64,000 bases of DNA from Oidiodendron maius Zn (Eukaryota; Ascomycota; Leotiomycetes; Myxotrichaceae). The position numbers and the translations under genes are program-made. The notes below the pieces were generated by a model. That model was not told the origin of the DNA and ran no database searches. It saw nothing but the letters and a program-made list of their open reading frames with translations. This document shows positions 24,601 through 34,491 of this stretch, in pieces (the stretch's first letter is position 1; every line of letters starts with the position of its first letter). The stretch is taken from NCBI GenBank assembly GCA_000827325.1, contig KN832883.1:84867-148866 (forward strand). Reading direction: 5' to 3'.

Positions 24601-24747
24601 TCCCGCCTCAGTACGCTCATGATCGAGCATGCCGTTCAGGTTGACATTGTTGTACTGCATACTGTCGTCCAGGAGATCCAACCGCGAAGTGATTAACGAT
24701 CTGACAGGACGCCCTTTTGGGCTAAAATTTAGCCGTTCATAGGACAT
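21625..24747 (-). CDS. alpha-mannosidase, GH38 (Ams1-like)
   Basis: Class II alpha-mannosidase that removes mannose from free oligosaccharides and glycans; Ams1-type enzymes act in cytosol and vacuole. Single exon, 1040 residues, close to the 1083 of yeast Ams1. The GH38 catalytic domain opens with GNCHIDTGWLWPYDETKRK at about residue 278, whose His and Asp bind the active-site zinc. The nucleophile is the Asp of LPDTFGYCSQLPQL at about residue 391. A glycine-rich FGNGDGGGGP loop and the central and C-terminal GH38 domains follow. There is no signal peptide, as expected for Ams1. It is divergent from the phytanoyl-CoA dioxygenase-like gene with 451 bases between the starts. The frame is intact. 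Confidence 0.93.
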   Translation of the reverse strand: MSYERLNFSPKGRPVRSLITSRLDLLDDSMQYNNVNLNGMLDHERTEAGVLLQKWSAPGMMRPLFDEAVKNEFVPVKKGDKFGPSWTTHWFKLDLDVSQVWVEKYGHPNIQFEFDLGCEGLIYTTSGDPIHALTGGRDNDRRHEFILPKEWVSSGKASFYVETALNELSGGNSKYCDWVPKMNRVFELKVADLVAINPEARALANDFDIIKQLTRGLRQKSWEAELSLSAANQIVNKFRFGDQGSIAECRAIAQKILGPNVGSPVADSKTPHLVTAVGNCHIDTGWLWPYDETKRKVARSFSTQLDLMERYPELHFVASQAQQFQWLQKDQPGLFLRVQAAVKKGNFETIGGSWVEMDANMPSGEAIARQFLLGQRFFEEHFGQLSKVFWLPDTFGYCSQLPQLCRLAGMDYGFTQKLSWNNVNTFPHTTFNWVALDGSQLLMHLAPADTYIAQCTVEELSMCVTSHKSLQASPDSLLLFGNGDGGGGPLPKMMERLRRLRGASDTIGGLPKVSSGQSVTSWYEEVARKTNYGKDLATWNGELYLEFHRGTLTTEATTKLNNRKTEILLHDVEFLATMASVCSDFKYPRKDINDLWEKVLLNQFHDVLPGSSIEMVYDDADKLYDEVYCSANKLIKASLTALGLRLTDVDAKDSRLLSTLPWPVQEANGRAVKGFGVLDIASSLSTDAHAKMEEIYLENARFKVTVRKTGSIKTLYDKEFHRELVPNGQGMGQFVILDDDKVPVWQAWDTEMYSLESRRALNIDKVSLSGNEVILESRISEFSTIKVVVNLRSKYIEFDCIVDWYEPENKFLKVEFPVNLQCSRASYESQFGITERPTHFNTSWDQAKFEVSCQKWADLSEHDYGVAILNDCKYGFAIHGNVMRLSLLRSSKEPNPTSDMKQHKFRFAIMPHVGQPSGALVRTAREFNSEFRLVNGFTHALSAIEVDGDDSVILDAIKRGEDDKEFGTYKPNGAKKTVVLRLYEAVGGLGRATVKTKFPFKSAYMANILEDKIQDLPVADNKVEITLRAFEVLTLILVLQ

Positions 24748-25198
24748 ACTGAATAATGTCGTGTCCTAAATCGTTGGCCGATTCAATCAATCCTGTGATA
24801 GCAGCTTGGGATTTATACGAATTGAAGCACACTGCTGCTACAGAGGCTTCGGCTAAAAGTTCTGCATACAGAAACACACCCGTACGCCACTCCATTCTCG
24901 AGGGTCCCTGCCCGTTTCTCTGCCGGGAAGATTTTCGGAACAGCACAGAGCATGTGTCCTAGTCTGGTCTGGCCGAATTACCAAATTATATGCCGTTTCA
25001 AGATCGCAAGGATCAGGGGCCTTTTGGCGGTTCACGGCTAATCGCTCGGGTAATCGATAATTGAAATGAACTGATCAACGCCGCCACTTGTAACATGTTA
25101 CTGGCGACATTTATCGACCAACTTTGAAGTATAAAAAGGGTACGGCTGTCGACCGATTTGGACTCTCAAATGTCATTAATCACACTAGATACTACACA
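24748..25198. promoter_or_regulatory. shared region between divergent starts
   Basis: This 451-base stretch is the only space between the divergent alpha-mannosidase and dioxygenase starts, so both promoters lie in it. An AAGTATAAAAAGGG sequence at about 25126-25139 is a plausible TATA box about 65 bases before the dioxygenase ATG. Confidence 0.5.
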
Positions 25199-26008
25199 AT
25201 GTTGACTGCAGATCAAATCAAATCTTTCGAAGACAACGGCTTCCTTTTGGTCAAGGGGCTGCTCTCAAAAGAGGAAGCAGCCAAATACCGAAAGAGCTTA
25301 CATTCGTTGTTCGACCGTATTGATAGCAAGCGGGTAGACGCCACCTGGGATAGTGCTGACGAAAAAGGCACGACCCAGCTTCAACACTGCCATGACGTCC
25401 AATTCTACGATGCGTCTTTTAGCAAGTTGATCGTTGATGATCGATTGACTGGTGCTACAGCTGATCTCATCAAGTCGCCAAATGTACAACTTCACCATAC
25501 CAAAGCATTCATCAAACCGCCAGAAAAAGGCTCTCCATTCCCATTGCACCAAGATGCACCATTTTTTCCGCATCAGCGGGAATCCATGATCGCTGCTATC
25601 ATCCACTTTGATGATGCATATGAGAAAAAGGGCTGCGTCCGTGTCATGCCTGGCACCCATAAGAACGGCATCCTACCGCACATCAGTCAAGGCAACTTCC
25701 ACTTGGATAAGGAAAAGTATCCAATTAACAACGCTATCCCAGCTCCTGCCGAAGCTGGTGATGTGCTGTTCATTTCATACTTGGTCATCCACGGTTCCGG
25801 TGTCAACGAAAGTGATGAAGAACGAACAACATTATTGGTTCAAATGCGGGACCCTGAGGACTTGCCAACTGTTGAAACTCACCTTTCCAGGGGCCAAGGT
25901 ATGATGCTGAGAGGTAGCAATCCTATTGCTGGCAAAGGCAAATCGCTGTCGGCAGCCACGGCCAGCTCCGCGGCAGCTCAATTGGTGGGTCCAGAGGCAG
26001 AAGTATAA
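25199..26008 (+). CDS. phytanoyl-CoA dioxygenase (PhyH) family protein
   Basis: Iron(II)/2-oxoglutarate-dependent oxygenase of the PhyH family (PF05721), 269 residues, single exon. The iron triad is His117 and Asp119 (LHQDAPFF) with His198 (VIHGSGVN), and Arg209 eleven residues later fits 2-oxoglutarate binding. Length matches the single-domain family. I choose the ATG at 25199 because DQIKSFEDNGFLLVKG, the usual family start, follows directly; an in-frame frame runs back to 25124 across the presumed TATA box. A C-terminal Ser/Ala-rich tail is unremarkable. Fungal members act on varied acyl chains or on secondary metabolites, so the substrate is open. It shares a promoter region with the mannosidase. 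Confidence 0.85.
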   Translation: MLTADQIKSFEDNGFLLVKGLLSKEEAAKYRKSLHSLFDRIDSKRVDATWDSADEKGTTQLQHCHDVQFYDASFSKLIVDDRLTGATADLIKSPNVQLHHTKAFIKPPEKGSPFPLHQDAPFFPHQRESMIAAIIHFDDAYEKKGCVRVMPGTHKNGILPHISQGNFHLDKEKYPINNAIPAPAEAGDVLFISYLVIHGSGVNESDEERTTLLVQMRDPEDLPTVETHLSRGQGMMLRGSNPIAGKGKSLSAATASSAAAQLVGPEAEV

Positions 26009-27628
26009 ATGGATCTATGTAGATTTTTATGGGAGGAATACAAAGAGGGGCTAACAAAAACGCCGCCAGACTTAGCTATATCGCCGCCCTAACCCGTTTT
26101 AAGAATTGAATACTCAGCTCCGCTCATTTACCTACGCCACAGCACATTTTTACGCGTCCTCCCATGTACTTTTTCTTGAGCGCGGCCCCAATACCATTAA
26201 AGCTGTAAGAACTAACATCTGTCTCAATTACATCAAGTGTATCCTCCTCTACTACTATTGCAGCAACCGTAGATGCATCTGCCATAGAATCTGTCTGATA
26301 CATTGATTGCATACCTCTCATATAAGTCTGTAAACAGGTAGTCTACCTGCACCAAAGACCCTTGAATACCTAGTCACAAGACAGCTTCTAGAGTCGCCTA
26401 TTGGCTCTATGGAGGTCTGTCGCGCTGGGTGGGGTATGGCACCCGAGGCCAGCACGTGTCTTGTGTCCAAGGTTCCGGCACCCGTCTTGGCTCTAGGTTA
26501 AAGAAGATAATACTAGAGACATGAATTAGAATACATTTTAGCGGGAGATAACTAAATAAAGGGTCTGACAAGGAGGATGAAGGAGACGCTGCATTAGGGA
26601 ATAGGTTATATAATATATTAAAAATATTAGCTTGATACCTTGATTTTATTACAGGTTAGACCCTATAGGATATCTTTATAAGGGGCTGCAATGGATTTCT
26701 ACGGTCGACAATAAACCTCTATATTAACAAGGAGGAGAAAACTAAGGAGAGAAGGACTCTCTACTACTCTAATATAAATACAAATATTACTTAGTTGCCT
26801 AGGCAACGTATTATACGATAACTTAGAAAGGAATTGCAGGTGCCCTAGGCACCGAGACATCTCACGGGTCCAACCCGTAACATAGATTCCTTTATAGTCT
26901 ATAATTAAGAGTTAGATATTAGTATTAGAAATAAATAGTTATTATAAATTAGAGTTATAAATACTTTATAGATATCTTATAGACTATAAGAATAGAAGAA
27001 GCAAGCTTTCTACTCTAGTATATAGTAGAGGAGTCTAGAGAGGCTATAGGTTACTCTAGTTTATCTATTATATCAAGTATATAGAAGATATAGTAGGAGT
27101 ATAAGTATAGCTATAGAAGTAGATCCTACAACGATGTCAAAAGGCTATATGCCAACGCTGTATGATCAACACTTATATCAAATTAGTGCCTGAGGTAGCA
27201 ACATGGTGGAATGGCGGGATCTCCTTTATGATAGTGTTTCGGTCAGCAAAACTAAACCCGAGTATTGGTGTATGAGCAGGGATCTAGATGCCGGAGTTTT
27301 CTTTCTCCCGCATATTTTTCAACCTGCCGTCCGGCTTTTTGTCCGGCGTAATCCAGTCCTCCTGTCGTATGTACCCTATGATTTTCTGCATGCATGCGAA
27401 TCGTTGGACTGCCCCTTTAAAGAAAGCCCATGCAAACGAATCCGGAAGGACCACTTTCTTGTGCACATCTTGTGCTACGGTTCCGAGGAATTGGGTCTGG
27501 TTAGGCCAAGCTCCCAGGCCGAACATAAAATGCATTCTCCGCCTGCTCGATAAGTTCACTTCCCACACATCGTCGTCTACAGATCACATGATCGGATTCT
27601 CCTAGGACCAGCCAAACACGTCCTCAAT
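26009..27628. other. AT-rich, RIP-like region
   Basis: From about 26500 to 27130 the sequence is dominated by TA dinucleotides and short purine/TA strings and is poor in CpG, as expected for repeats mutated by RIP. No element ends or coding remnant can be recognised. Three perfect inverted repeats near 26800-26880 stand out and are listed separately. From 27200 to 27628 composition returns to normal and leads into the cytochrome b561 gene. Confidence 0.6.
26794..26878. repeat. three consecutive perfect inverted repeats
   Basis: GTTGCCTAGGCAAC (26794-26807), GGTGCC-CTA-GGCACC (26839-26853) and ACGGGT-CCA-ACCCGT (26864-26878) lie within 85 bases. They are GC-rich islands in an otherwise TA-rich stretch. 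The last resembles a degenerate T-arm, so a tRNA-derived repeat head is possible but unproven. Confidence 0.6.
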
Positions 27629-28264
27629 ATGGCCACCCTGATACCACCATCACCGGATGTGCCGGAGTGGACGATGCGCAGAACCATGTTTATCCTCCAC
27701 GGCGCAATGCTGCTGATGGGCTTTCTCCTGCTCTATCCCGCGGGCCTGATTGCCATCAACTCCGGCTCATCCAAATCTTTCCAATATCACTGGATGCTAC
27801 AACTGGCGGCCTCGCTTCTCGCGGCGGCCGGCATGATGACGGGCCTGGTGCTCAGTCCGGATATACGCACTGCTCGTCACAAGCAGCTGGGTGTGCTCAT
27901 TGGCCTCCTCCTCGGGTTCCAGCTGGTGTCGGGTTGGCGACATCATGTGATCTTCGTCAAGATCCGCCGACGCACGTGGATTTCGCGGGTTCACATCTGG
28001 CTCGGAAGATTGATTATGACTTGTGGATGGTGCAACCTGGTGCTTGGGTTGTCTTTGGGCGGATATGCTGACGGATATCTCTACCTCGCCGCATTTGTGA
28101 TCTGCGTCGAGGCCATTTCGCTCACCATCGTGCATGTCCGGCATCAGCATACCATAAGCAAGACGTCGAAATTGATTCCCGCCAAAAGGCAGAGAGAACA
28201 GTTGGAAAATCAATTCGTACTCGGGGACAACAGCGACGATGACGATGAAACCGAGGGAGCCTAG
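27629..28264 (+). CDS. cytochrome b561 domain membrane protein
   Basis: Predicted transmembrane electron carrier with two b hemes, 211 residues, single exon. Five membrane segments can be placed at about 19-42, 55-77, 85-103, 118-143 and 150-170. Histidines fall at the places expected for heme ligands: FILHGAM (His24), QYHWM, RHKQLG and RVHIWLGR. The protein lacks a signal peptide and the DOMON domain found fused to this unit in many fungal proteins, so it is the stand-alone form. A charged C-terminal tail with a run of aspartates faces one side. The function may be ferric or ascorbate-linked electron transfer; neighbours give no further clue. Confidence 0.82.
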   Translation: MATLIPPSPDVPEWTMRRTMFILHGAMLLMGFLLLYPAGLIAINSGSSKSFQYHWMLQLAASLLAAAGMMTGLVLSPDIRTARHKQLGVLIGLLLGFQLVSGWRHHVIFVKIRRRTWISRVHIWLGRLIMTCGWCNLVLGLSLGGYADGYLYLAAFVICVEAISLTIVHVRHQHTISKTSKLIPAKRQREQLENQFVLGDNSDDDDETEGA

Positions 28265-29335
28265 GTATTGTACGGTCAGATCTGCTGACCGTGACAGAAC
28301 CATGTGGCCGGTTCCGGAATAGACCTTCACGCCACAGGAGAGAATGATGGAGCTAACTTGTCTATATTGGGCATGCTACGCATGCAAAATACGAGATCGC
28401 ATATAGCCAACCGAACAAGGATCATCTTTGAGTGGGCAGCTATTTCAGCCCCTGGAATGCTCTTTATGCCGGACATTTTGGTGTTCGGATGGGCCGGTCC
28501 TACTGTCCGTGGGAGCATCCGTGTGTGAGCAGGGATCTTTATATCCGGAATCTGTGTCACAAAGCACCGCCCGAACAAATTTGGTGTCGGGAATAGCAAG
28601 GCTCGACGAGAATGTGAGCCAGGTGGATTTAGTGGGCTGGTCTGCGTTCTGTGTGACTTTTGCACCCTGGTCAAGATTGCAGCATTTCTCTCACTTTGGA
28701 CATTAGCCCTCACATAGCTGATCAGGCTCTCCGCCGGCCGCCGAAATAATAAAGTATTATACGGCATTCGAGTCGCCGTGGCATCGTCTCCTCCCGTTCT
28801 CGCTCCACGATATAATCCGTATTATGTAGATGTGCAAGATGAATTCCAGAATGGCCTGGCGAATTGGCGAAATGGGCCTATATGCCTTCGTACCGTCTCG
28901 TCCCGGGCTGTACTACATGACTTGGTGAATGCAATACAATTTACTATGCGTTAAATTGATAGGCGAGCGATGAGACCATGGAGGGGAGAGGGAACTAGGA
29001 TTATATTTCGTGTCGCCTCCCTGATTCAATGCCGTGACCTTCATTCGTCTCGCCATCCTCTTCCGATCTTTTATTCCGCAGCCTTATGCAATTAACACGG
29101 AAGAAAGAAAGGCTTACTGGACGAGCACGGGCCGGTGCTTGACTTTAAAGTAGCGCACCAGGTCCATGAACCCTCTTAGACCATATGGTAGCCTCGATGC
29201 TACTCACCTGTTCAACCGTTCATGATGGCCAATAATCCCCCGGGTTCTGAGTTAGTGAGCATGGTAGAATGCTCGCATGGCCCCATTGATCGTCATCTGA
29301 TAACCCTTGACTAGGACCGAGACGTCGTTGAAGAA
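28265..29335. other. intergenic, nothing recognised
   Basis: A 1.07 kb gap between two genes on the same strand. Overlapping frames at 28304-28767 on both strands lack family resemblance. Confidence 0.5.
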
Positions 29336-31262
29336 ATGAGGCCGTCATGGTACTCATCTTTGCCGCCATCATCATCGCCTGTGCGTGAAGATGCGAGCAA
29401 GTCGAGTTCTATGACGGACAGCGGCGAAAGTGCCCCGTCATGGCTAGGACGGAAGGATACATCCTTTTTGATCTTATTGTCATCTGGGATAGGCGGGTTA
29501 GTGTAACCACTGAGATAAGTAAAAACTTAGGCATTGACGGCGCCATTGCCAGACTTCAAATCGTGTACTCAGTATTATACTCGAGTGGCTTGGTTCGTCT
29601 TCTAATCCTCCTTGGCCTGTTTCTTCATCCCCTGTGTCCCCTTTATGCAAACATAGGACCGTGGCTTACTTGATTCGACCCCTAGATGCACCTACGGTCA
29701 CTCGGCCTGAGCAAATCGCAAACCGCCATCACATTTCTAGCAGGCCCTATCTCCGGCATCTTCGCACAGCCGCTCTTTGGCCTATGGAGTGATAGGTGCC
29801 GATTGTCGTGGGGGAGACGGAGGCCGTTTATTGCAATGGGAGGACTTGTCCTGATTGCTTCCCTCCTGGCTTTAGCATGGACCAAATCCCTCGTCAATCT
29901 GCTTTTCGGCCCAGACGAGTCCGACGAAAGCAATCAAATCAACGCCCACCGTGATGCGACAATCGTCATGGCCAATACACTTACCTTCTGTCTTTATTTT
30001 TCCACGCAACCGGTGCAGGTCGGGATCCGGGCACTCATTATCGATGTCTGCCCTACTTATCAGCAGCGAGACGCCAATGCTTGGGTGGTTCGCATTAGCG
30101 GTGTTGCCAACGTATTGGCATATCTGTCAGCTTTTCTGGATTTGCCTCAATATTTATCTGTGTTTGGAGACACTCAATTTAAAAATTTAAGTGTCCTAGC
30201 ATGCTTGAGCTTGTCAGCGACCCTTCTCCTCTGCTGCGTGTTTGTGGTGGAGGAGAACCAGGACAGAGATATACCCATGAAATCGGCCGGGAATCGCACA
30301 TCCAACAAGTCAATTGGGAAGACCTTGTTTGAACAATGCAGCTGTCTCTACAAAGATATATCGAACCTCCCAAAACAAATAGCGTATATATACATGGTGC
30401 AATTCTTTGCCTGGATGGGCTGGTATCCGTATCTTCTATACGCTACAACGTAAGTCTTAACTACCCACAGCTAAACGACTCTCTGGGTTGGAATTCTAGA
30501 GAAAGATGACATCTTGGATTACTAACAGCTATATCTGTATCTAGGTATATCAGCGAAATATGTAGGTATACCGCACTTGCCATTTGCAAGATGGTTGGAC
30601 TAATTTCATTAGATATGGCCGAAAAAGCGGCTACCGTGCGCCCCTCATCCGAGATAGTGCACGATGCCACCTGGGAGCATGCTACTAGAGTGGGGTCCCT
30701 CGCTCTTCTTATTTCTTCCACCGTCTCTCTCCTTACCGCAATCGTACTTCCACGTCTTACTTCATCGTTATCAACATGGGCTCCTGGATACGGCAAGGCA
30801 GGAGACTGGCGAAATTGGAACGACATCACCATTTCCTGGTTATCTATGCGACGTCTATGGGCTATATCCAGTGTTTTATTTGCCATTTCGATGTTTAGCA
30901 CGCTATTTGTATCATCAGTTGTTGGTATAATCATCATTTTTGGGATCGTTGGCATAAGTTGGGCCGTTGCATCATGGATTCCATACACTCTTCTTAGCCT
31001 GGAGATATCCAGCAGTCACTCTTCTACACGAACAATCGGGCCATTTAAGCGCAACGCGGATCAGGCAGGAATAGTACTTGGCTTGCATAATATTGCAATA
31101 TGCATCCCGCAAATTCTAATCTCACTAGGCAGTAGCTTTCTTTGGAAAGCTCACGAGGCAACTCCACTTGATGCAAGCAGTACGGGTTGGATATTAAGAA
31201 TTGGGGGCGCTGCAGTGCTCATGGCATCGTGGCTGACGATGAAGAAAGTCCGGGATCCTTAA
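29336..31262 (+). CDS. MFS sucrose/alpha-glucoside transporter (SUT-like)
   Basis: Proton-coupled disaccharide transporter of the fungal SUT type (glycoside-pentoside-hexuronide group), 560 residues. Exons 29336-29496, 29553-29592, 29686-30449 and 30545-31262; introns of 56, 93 and 95 bases, all phase-consistent. The splices give SSGIGGLQIVYSVLYSSG and then LRSLGLSKSQTAITFLAGP, the typical first helices. The loop motif WSDRCRLSWGRRRPFIAMGG (RxGRR) after segment 2 marks the family, as does QFFAWMGWYPYLLYATTYI at segment 7. Twelve membrane segments are predicted. The last exon holds GIVGISWAVASWIPYTLLSLEI and a cytosolic loop. The frame is intact. With the maltose-type permease and mannosidase nearby, this suggests a sugar-use neighbourhood. 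Confidence 0.85.
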
Positions 31263-31906
31263 GTCGTGTAACATTGACTTGGCATGGCATGAACATGAAT
31301 GACGATAGAAAGAATAGACTCACGGTACCTTTTGCGGGCCCACGTAAATTTGGGGTTGAACACTGATGTCATCAACCATATCATAGGATGATGATAGGAT
31401 CCGGGACTTCTAGTCCCTAGGTCTGACATGCACACTCCCGCTCAGGAATGCGGATAGCACAATTCTTGCCGCGCCTATTTCTTTCGTCAGGGCATTCAGG
31501 GCTCAGGGTACGCCTCAGAATTGATGCCATTTTAGAAAAGGCCGTTCTTCACGTCCGTCCGTTAAATTTCCAAGTCACTGAGCTTCAACGGTAAAAAGAA
31601 ATTTGCCCCTTATGGTTTTATTACAAAGTTGGATGTGTTTGTTTGCTCTGGTACGAATTGCAATGCATGATTACTTCCCCTAAACTACGTGAGACAGAAG
31701 AAATTATGTCCCCCCTTATTCCAATCAGTTTGTCCGCGTAATTTTTTGACTAATATAACTGTCCACCTTGTATTCTTAATTGAACTGTGTTGCAAACGCT
31801 GCCGTTTTGAGTTGCAAGCGCTATGTTCAAATAGCGTGGTTATTAAAGCTTTGAATTTCTAAAATCTCATGAACAGCAGTCACAGCTCGTCTCATGGGAT
31901 ATCATA
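31263..31906. other. intergenic, left flank of a transposon relic
   Basis: No gene seen. The gap ends at the TA target dinucleotide (31905-31906) of the Tc1/mariner-type relic. Confidence 0.5.
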
Positions 31907-33127
31907 CCGTAGAGTCTGGCATATAAGTTCCCCCTATGTGGCCCATGCAGCTGAAATGACCTCTTCTAGGGGGGACTTATATACTATTTTACTTAGTTAG
32001 TACAAATCAACCAATTAGACATATTAGTTCTACATATATTTCTAGTGCGTCAAACTCCTACTTTTCAGGGTAATAGTTTATAATATATCTATATTTTTAA
32101 TCAAATCTACTAATATATCGAATCTATTTGAGACTACTGCTCGAGTACTAGTATCTATATCTTCCTCTATATCTCTAGCTCCTAGACCTAGGCCAAAGCC
32201 TAAGCCTTTAGCTAAGTATCAATCCCTATATGCCCTCTAGCTCGTATACTACAACCCTATTATAACTACTACTATAGATAGCCTACTAGCCCAGTTCAAA
32301 GCTAATAATCCTAGTAAAATAAACTCTAATTCTAATAATCCTAATATATACTAATAATCCTATTGTCAGGGGCGTACTCATACAGAGTGAAGCGGACGAC
32401 TGATTGATGTGGGGAAGCTTGACTCAGGAGGGTCGAAGGAGCCTCACTGGTAGATCACCTGATGTTTTGATGGAACAGAGTATATTAGACCCAGAAAACT
32501 GAAAGAAGACTGAACTCTGCTGACCCTGAAAAGGGAACCAGTCCCTTTATATACCATTTATTGTCCAGATATTATGGGACAATATGGGAGGGTATTACGC
32601 AGGTCGTAATCAGAATCAAGGTGAAACTCAGTATTATATTGAGTGATGCAGACACAACTATCGAATACAATACACCAGAGTAAGGCTCTTATACAGAGCT
32701 ATTCGACCTCTCACTGACTCACATGAATCCCCTGAATCCATTGAATCCAGCAGGATGCATTTAGACCTGATTATATAACCCCACACACATGACACGTAGT
32801 TACCAGCGACTCTCCCATGACCTCGCATCGAGACACCTGACAGACTAGTAGCCTAGGGAGGGAGAGGATATATGTAATTTAATACTAGAGGAGGTAGAGG
32901 TACTAGCGTCTAAAGTACTAGTTGATAATAGTGATGATATAGTCGATTCTAGGGAGACTATTATAGTAGACGTAGAGTAATCTACGAATAGCTTTATTTA
33001 TTAGACTAATAAAAGGGGGACTTATATGCCAACAAAATGTCAGGTCAGCGACGCTCGCCTGGAGAGGGGGACTTATATGCCAGGGGGACTTATAGCGAAG
33101 GGGGGACTTATATACCAGATTCTACGG
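31907..33127. mobile_element. Tc1/mariner-type (pogo/Fot-like) DNA transposon relic
   Basis: The ends are inverted repeats: CCGTAGAGTCTGG... at 31907-31935 and its complement ending ...CCAGATTCTACGG at 33127. They differ at three positions, all transitions. TA dinucleotides flank both sides (31905-31906 and 33128-33129), the target duplication of this superfamily. A subterminal motif, GGGGGACTTATATGCC and variants, occurs six times: 31918, 31968, 33014, 33065, 33083 and 33100, the first in reverse. The interior is AT-rich and CpG-poor. A faint coding remnant near 32130-32260 reads as a proline-rich PRPRPKPKPLAKYQ segment like the tail of such transposases. Without the solo LTR inside it, the copy is about 740 bases, so it is an internally deleted, RIP-worn copy with no active transposase. 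Confidence 0.75.
32364..32842. mobile_element. solo LTR-like fossil inside the DNA transposon relic
   Basis: A 479-base block of normal GC composition in an AT-rich setting begins TGTCAGG and ends CCTGACA, the TG..CA inverted ends of a retrotransposon LTR. A TATA-like box is present near 32550. No matching second LTR or internal region is seen, so it is a solo LTR. The flanks show no clear target duplication. It has far fewer RIP-like changes than its host element, so it is probably the younger insertion. Confidence 0.6.
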
Positions 33128-33552
33128 TATCCGGCCCATTTTATGCTTACCTGTCCATATCCCTGCGAGAATACCTTGTCTTTAGCCGTTTGATAAGCCT
33201 CCAGGTGTTATTTTGGGAGGGAGAGTGGCAGGAGGTGGGAGCGGTCGTTTGACCTCTTCCTCCAATAATTGCGAACTCCACTTCGCGTTACCTTTGCCCA
33301 CTCATGCCCATGCCCCTATCTTCGTTGTCCGTGACAACTCTGATGGGTCAGCACGAGCTGTTAAAGATATTAACTAGGGAGCACATCATGCTTTCATAGC
33401 ATCATCTACTTGCTTTTGAAGGACACGATATTGATTATTTCTAGAGACTGTCTAACCGTCTTGTCCTTAGATACATCCGGTGTCTCAGTGCTCCCGCACA
33501 CACCGTCAGTAGGCCATTCACCCCTTGATGTGACTCAGTGCAAGCTTGGTGC
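33128..33552. other. intergenic, nothing recognised
   Basis: A 425-base gap between the transposon relic and the carbonic anhydrase fragment, without a recognisable feature. Confidence 0.5.
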
Positions 33553-33865
33553 TCAACTGATAGTTTGGGCCTTGCCAGTGTTGAGATCGAAAATCATGCC
33601 GGTGACGACAAGATACTTACTAAAGTAGGGCGACTCCTTGAGAAACTTGACGTCGTTCGTGATGCTGGTCTGCAGGTCGGCGCCTGTGATCTCGTCAAAG
33701 CCCATGGCGTCAATCTCGGCCGCCTTCTGGGGGTAATTTTCCTTTAGACTGGCCTTCAGGCCAGCATCGGTCATATGTGTCATGCCGCAGTCTACACGTT
33801 GCCACACCAGCAGGGGCTGGCATACATCTGCTGGCGGCGTTGATCAGCGTAATGCGAAAACAGTC
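33553..33865 (-). pseudogene. C-terminal fragment of a beta-carbonic anhydrase gene
   Basis: Beta-carbonic anhydrases interconvert carbon dioxide and bicarbonate with a zinc held by two Cys, one His and one Asp. Only the last part is here: VDCGMTHMTDAG (the family HTDCGMTH zinc region, with the His replaced by Val) followed by ASLKENYPQKAAEIDAMGFDEI and SITNDVKFLKESPYFSKYLVVTGMIFDLNTG. The upstream side reads INAASR, reminiscent of the NAGGR segment, in a different frame and without the roughly 30 residues that should lie between. The N-terminal half is missing. No start codon or plausible exon restores it, so this is a relic. Confidence 0.75.
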
Positions 33866-34491
33866 ACTGCCTATTCCCCAAGTACTGGGGAAAAGTTGCC
33901 CTGCTTGAACAACCACATGATTGCTTTTCGCCCTTTAAATACTTATTCTTGTGAATACTCTCTGCTACACAAATCTCGCAAAAGTAATAAGTGATCAGGA
34001 CCAGCTCTTACCGCACTTTACCGGTACTGCGCTGAGACAGTGGCGTAGATCCCTTGTCTACGTTATATGGGCCGTTGAAAAACGTGTAGCTTCATGATCT
34101 CTACGCAAGACGGAAAGCTCACTAAAGTGGCCAGGGAACTAGCTCGTCTTAAGTGAGCTTATGGAGTAGATGTGAAAACGCGATAAATTTTCGGTACGCT
34201 TCAAACTAGTAACATGCCAGAGCATCTGCTCGTCTAACACTATATCATAACGCTATTTCAATTCATAATACGGCAATAGCCATATGCAAAAGCGGTGCAA
34301 ATTTCTTTTCTGAATGTGTTGGGAGGCCTTTACTGGCGACCTGGTAGCGCTTTCGATGATTTTCCGCACCTATGGCAAGCCAGAAGCTCTATTCCTCCCG
34401 TGAAAGATATTCCTCTGCATGGTCTATTTCATGTCGATGGTGTTATGAGATCCTTTCCCGACCACGTTGAAGGCTCCTTGTCAGACCCATC
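33866..34491. other. intergenic, nothing recognised
   Basis: A 626-base gap downstream of the first MFS gene of the isocyanide region. No recognisable feature. Confidence 0.5.

Noticed and set aside
26810-26880. tRNA gene suggested by a T-arm-like hairpin
   Set aside because: The loop does not fit the TTCRA consensus and no acceptor stem or clear D-arm could be paired.
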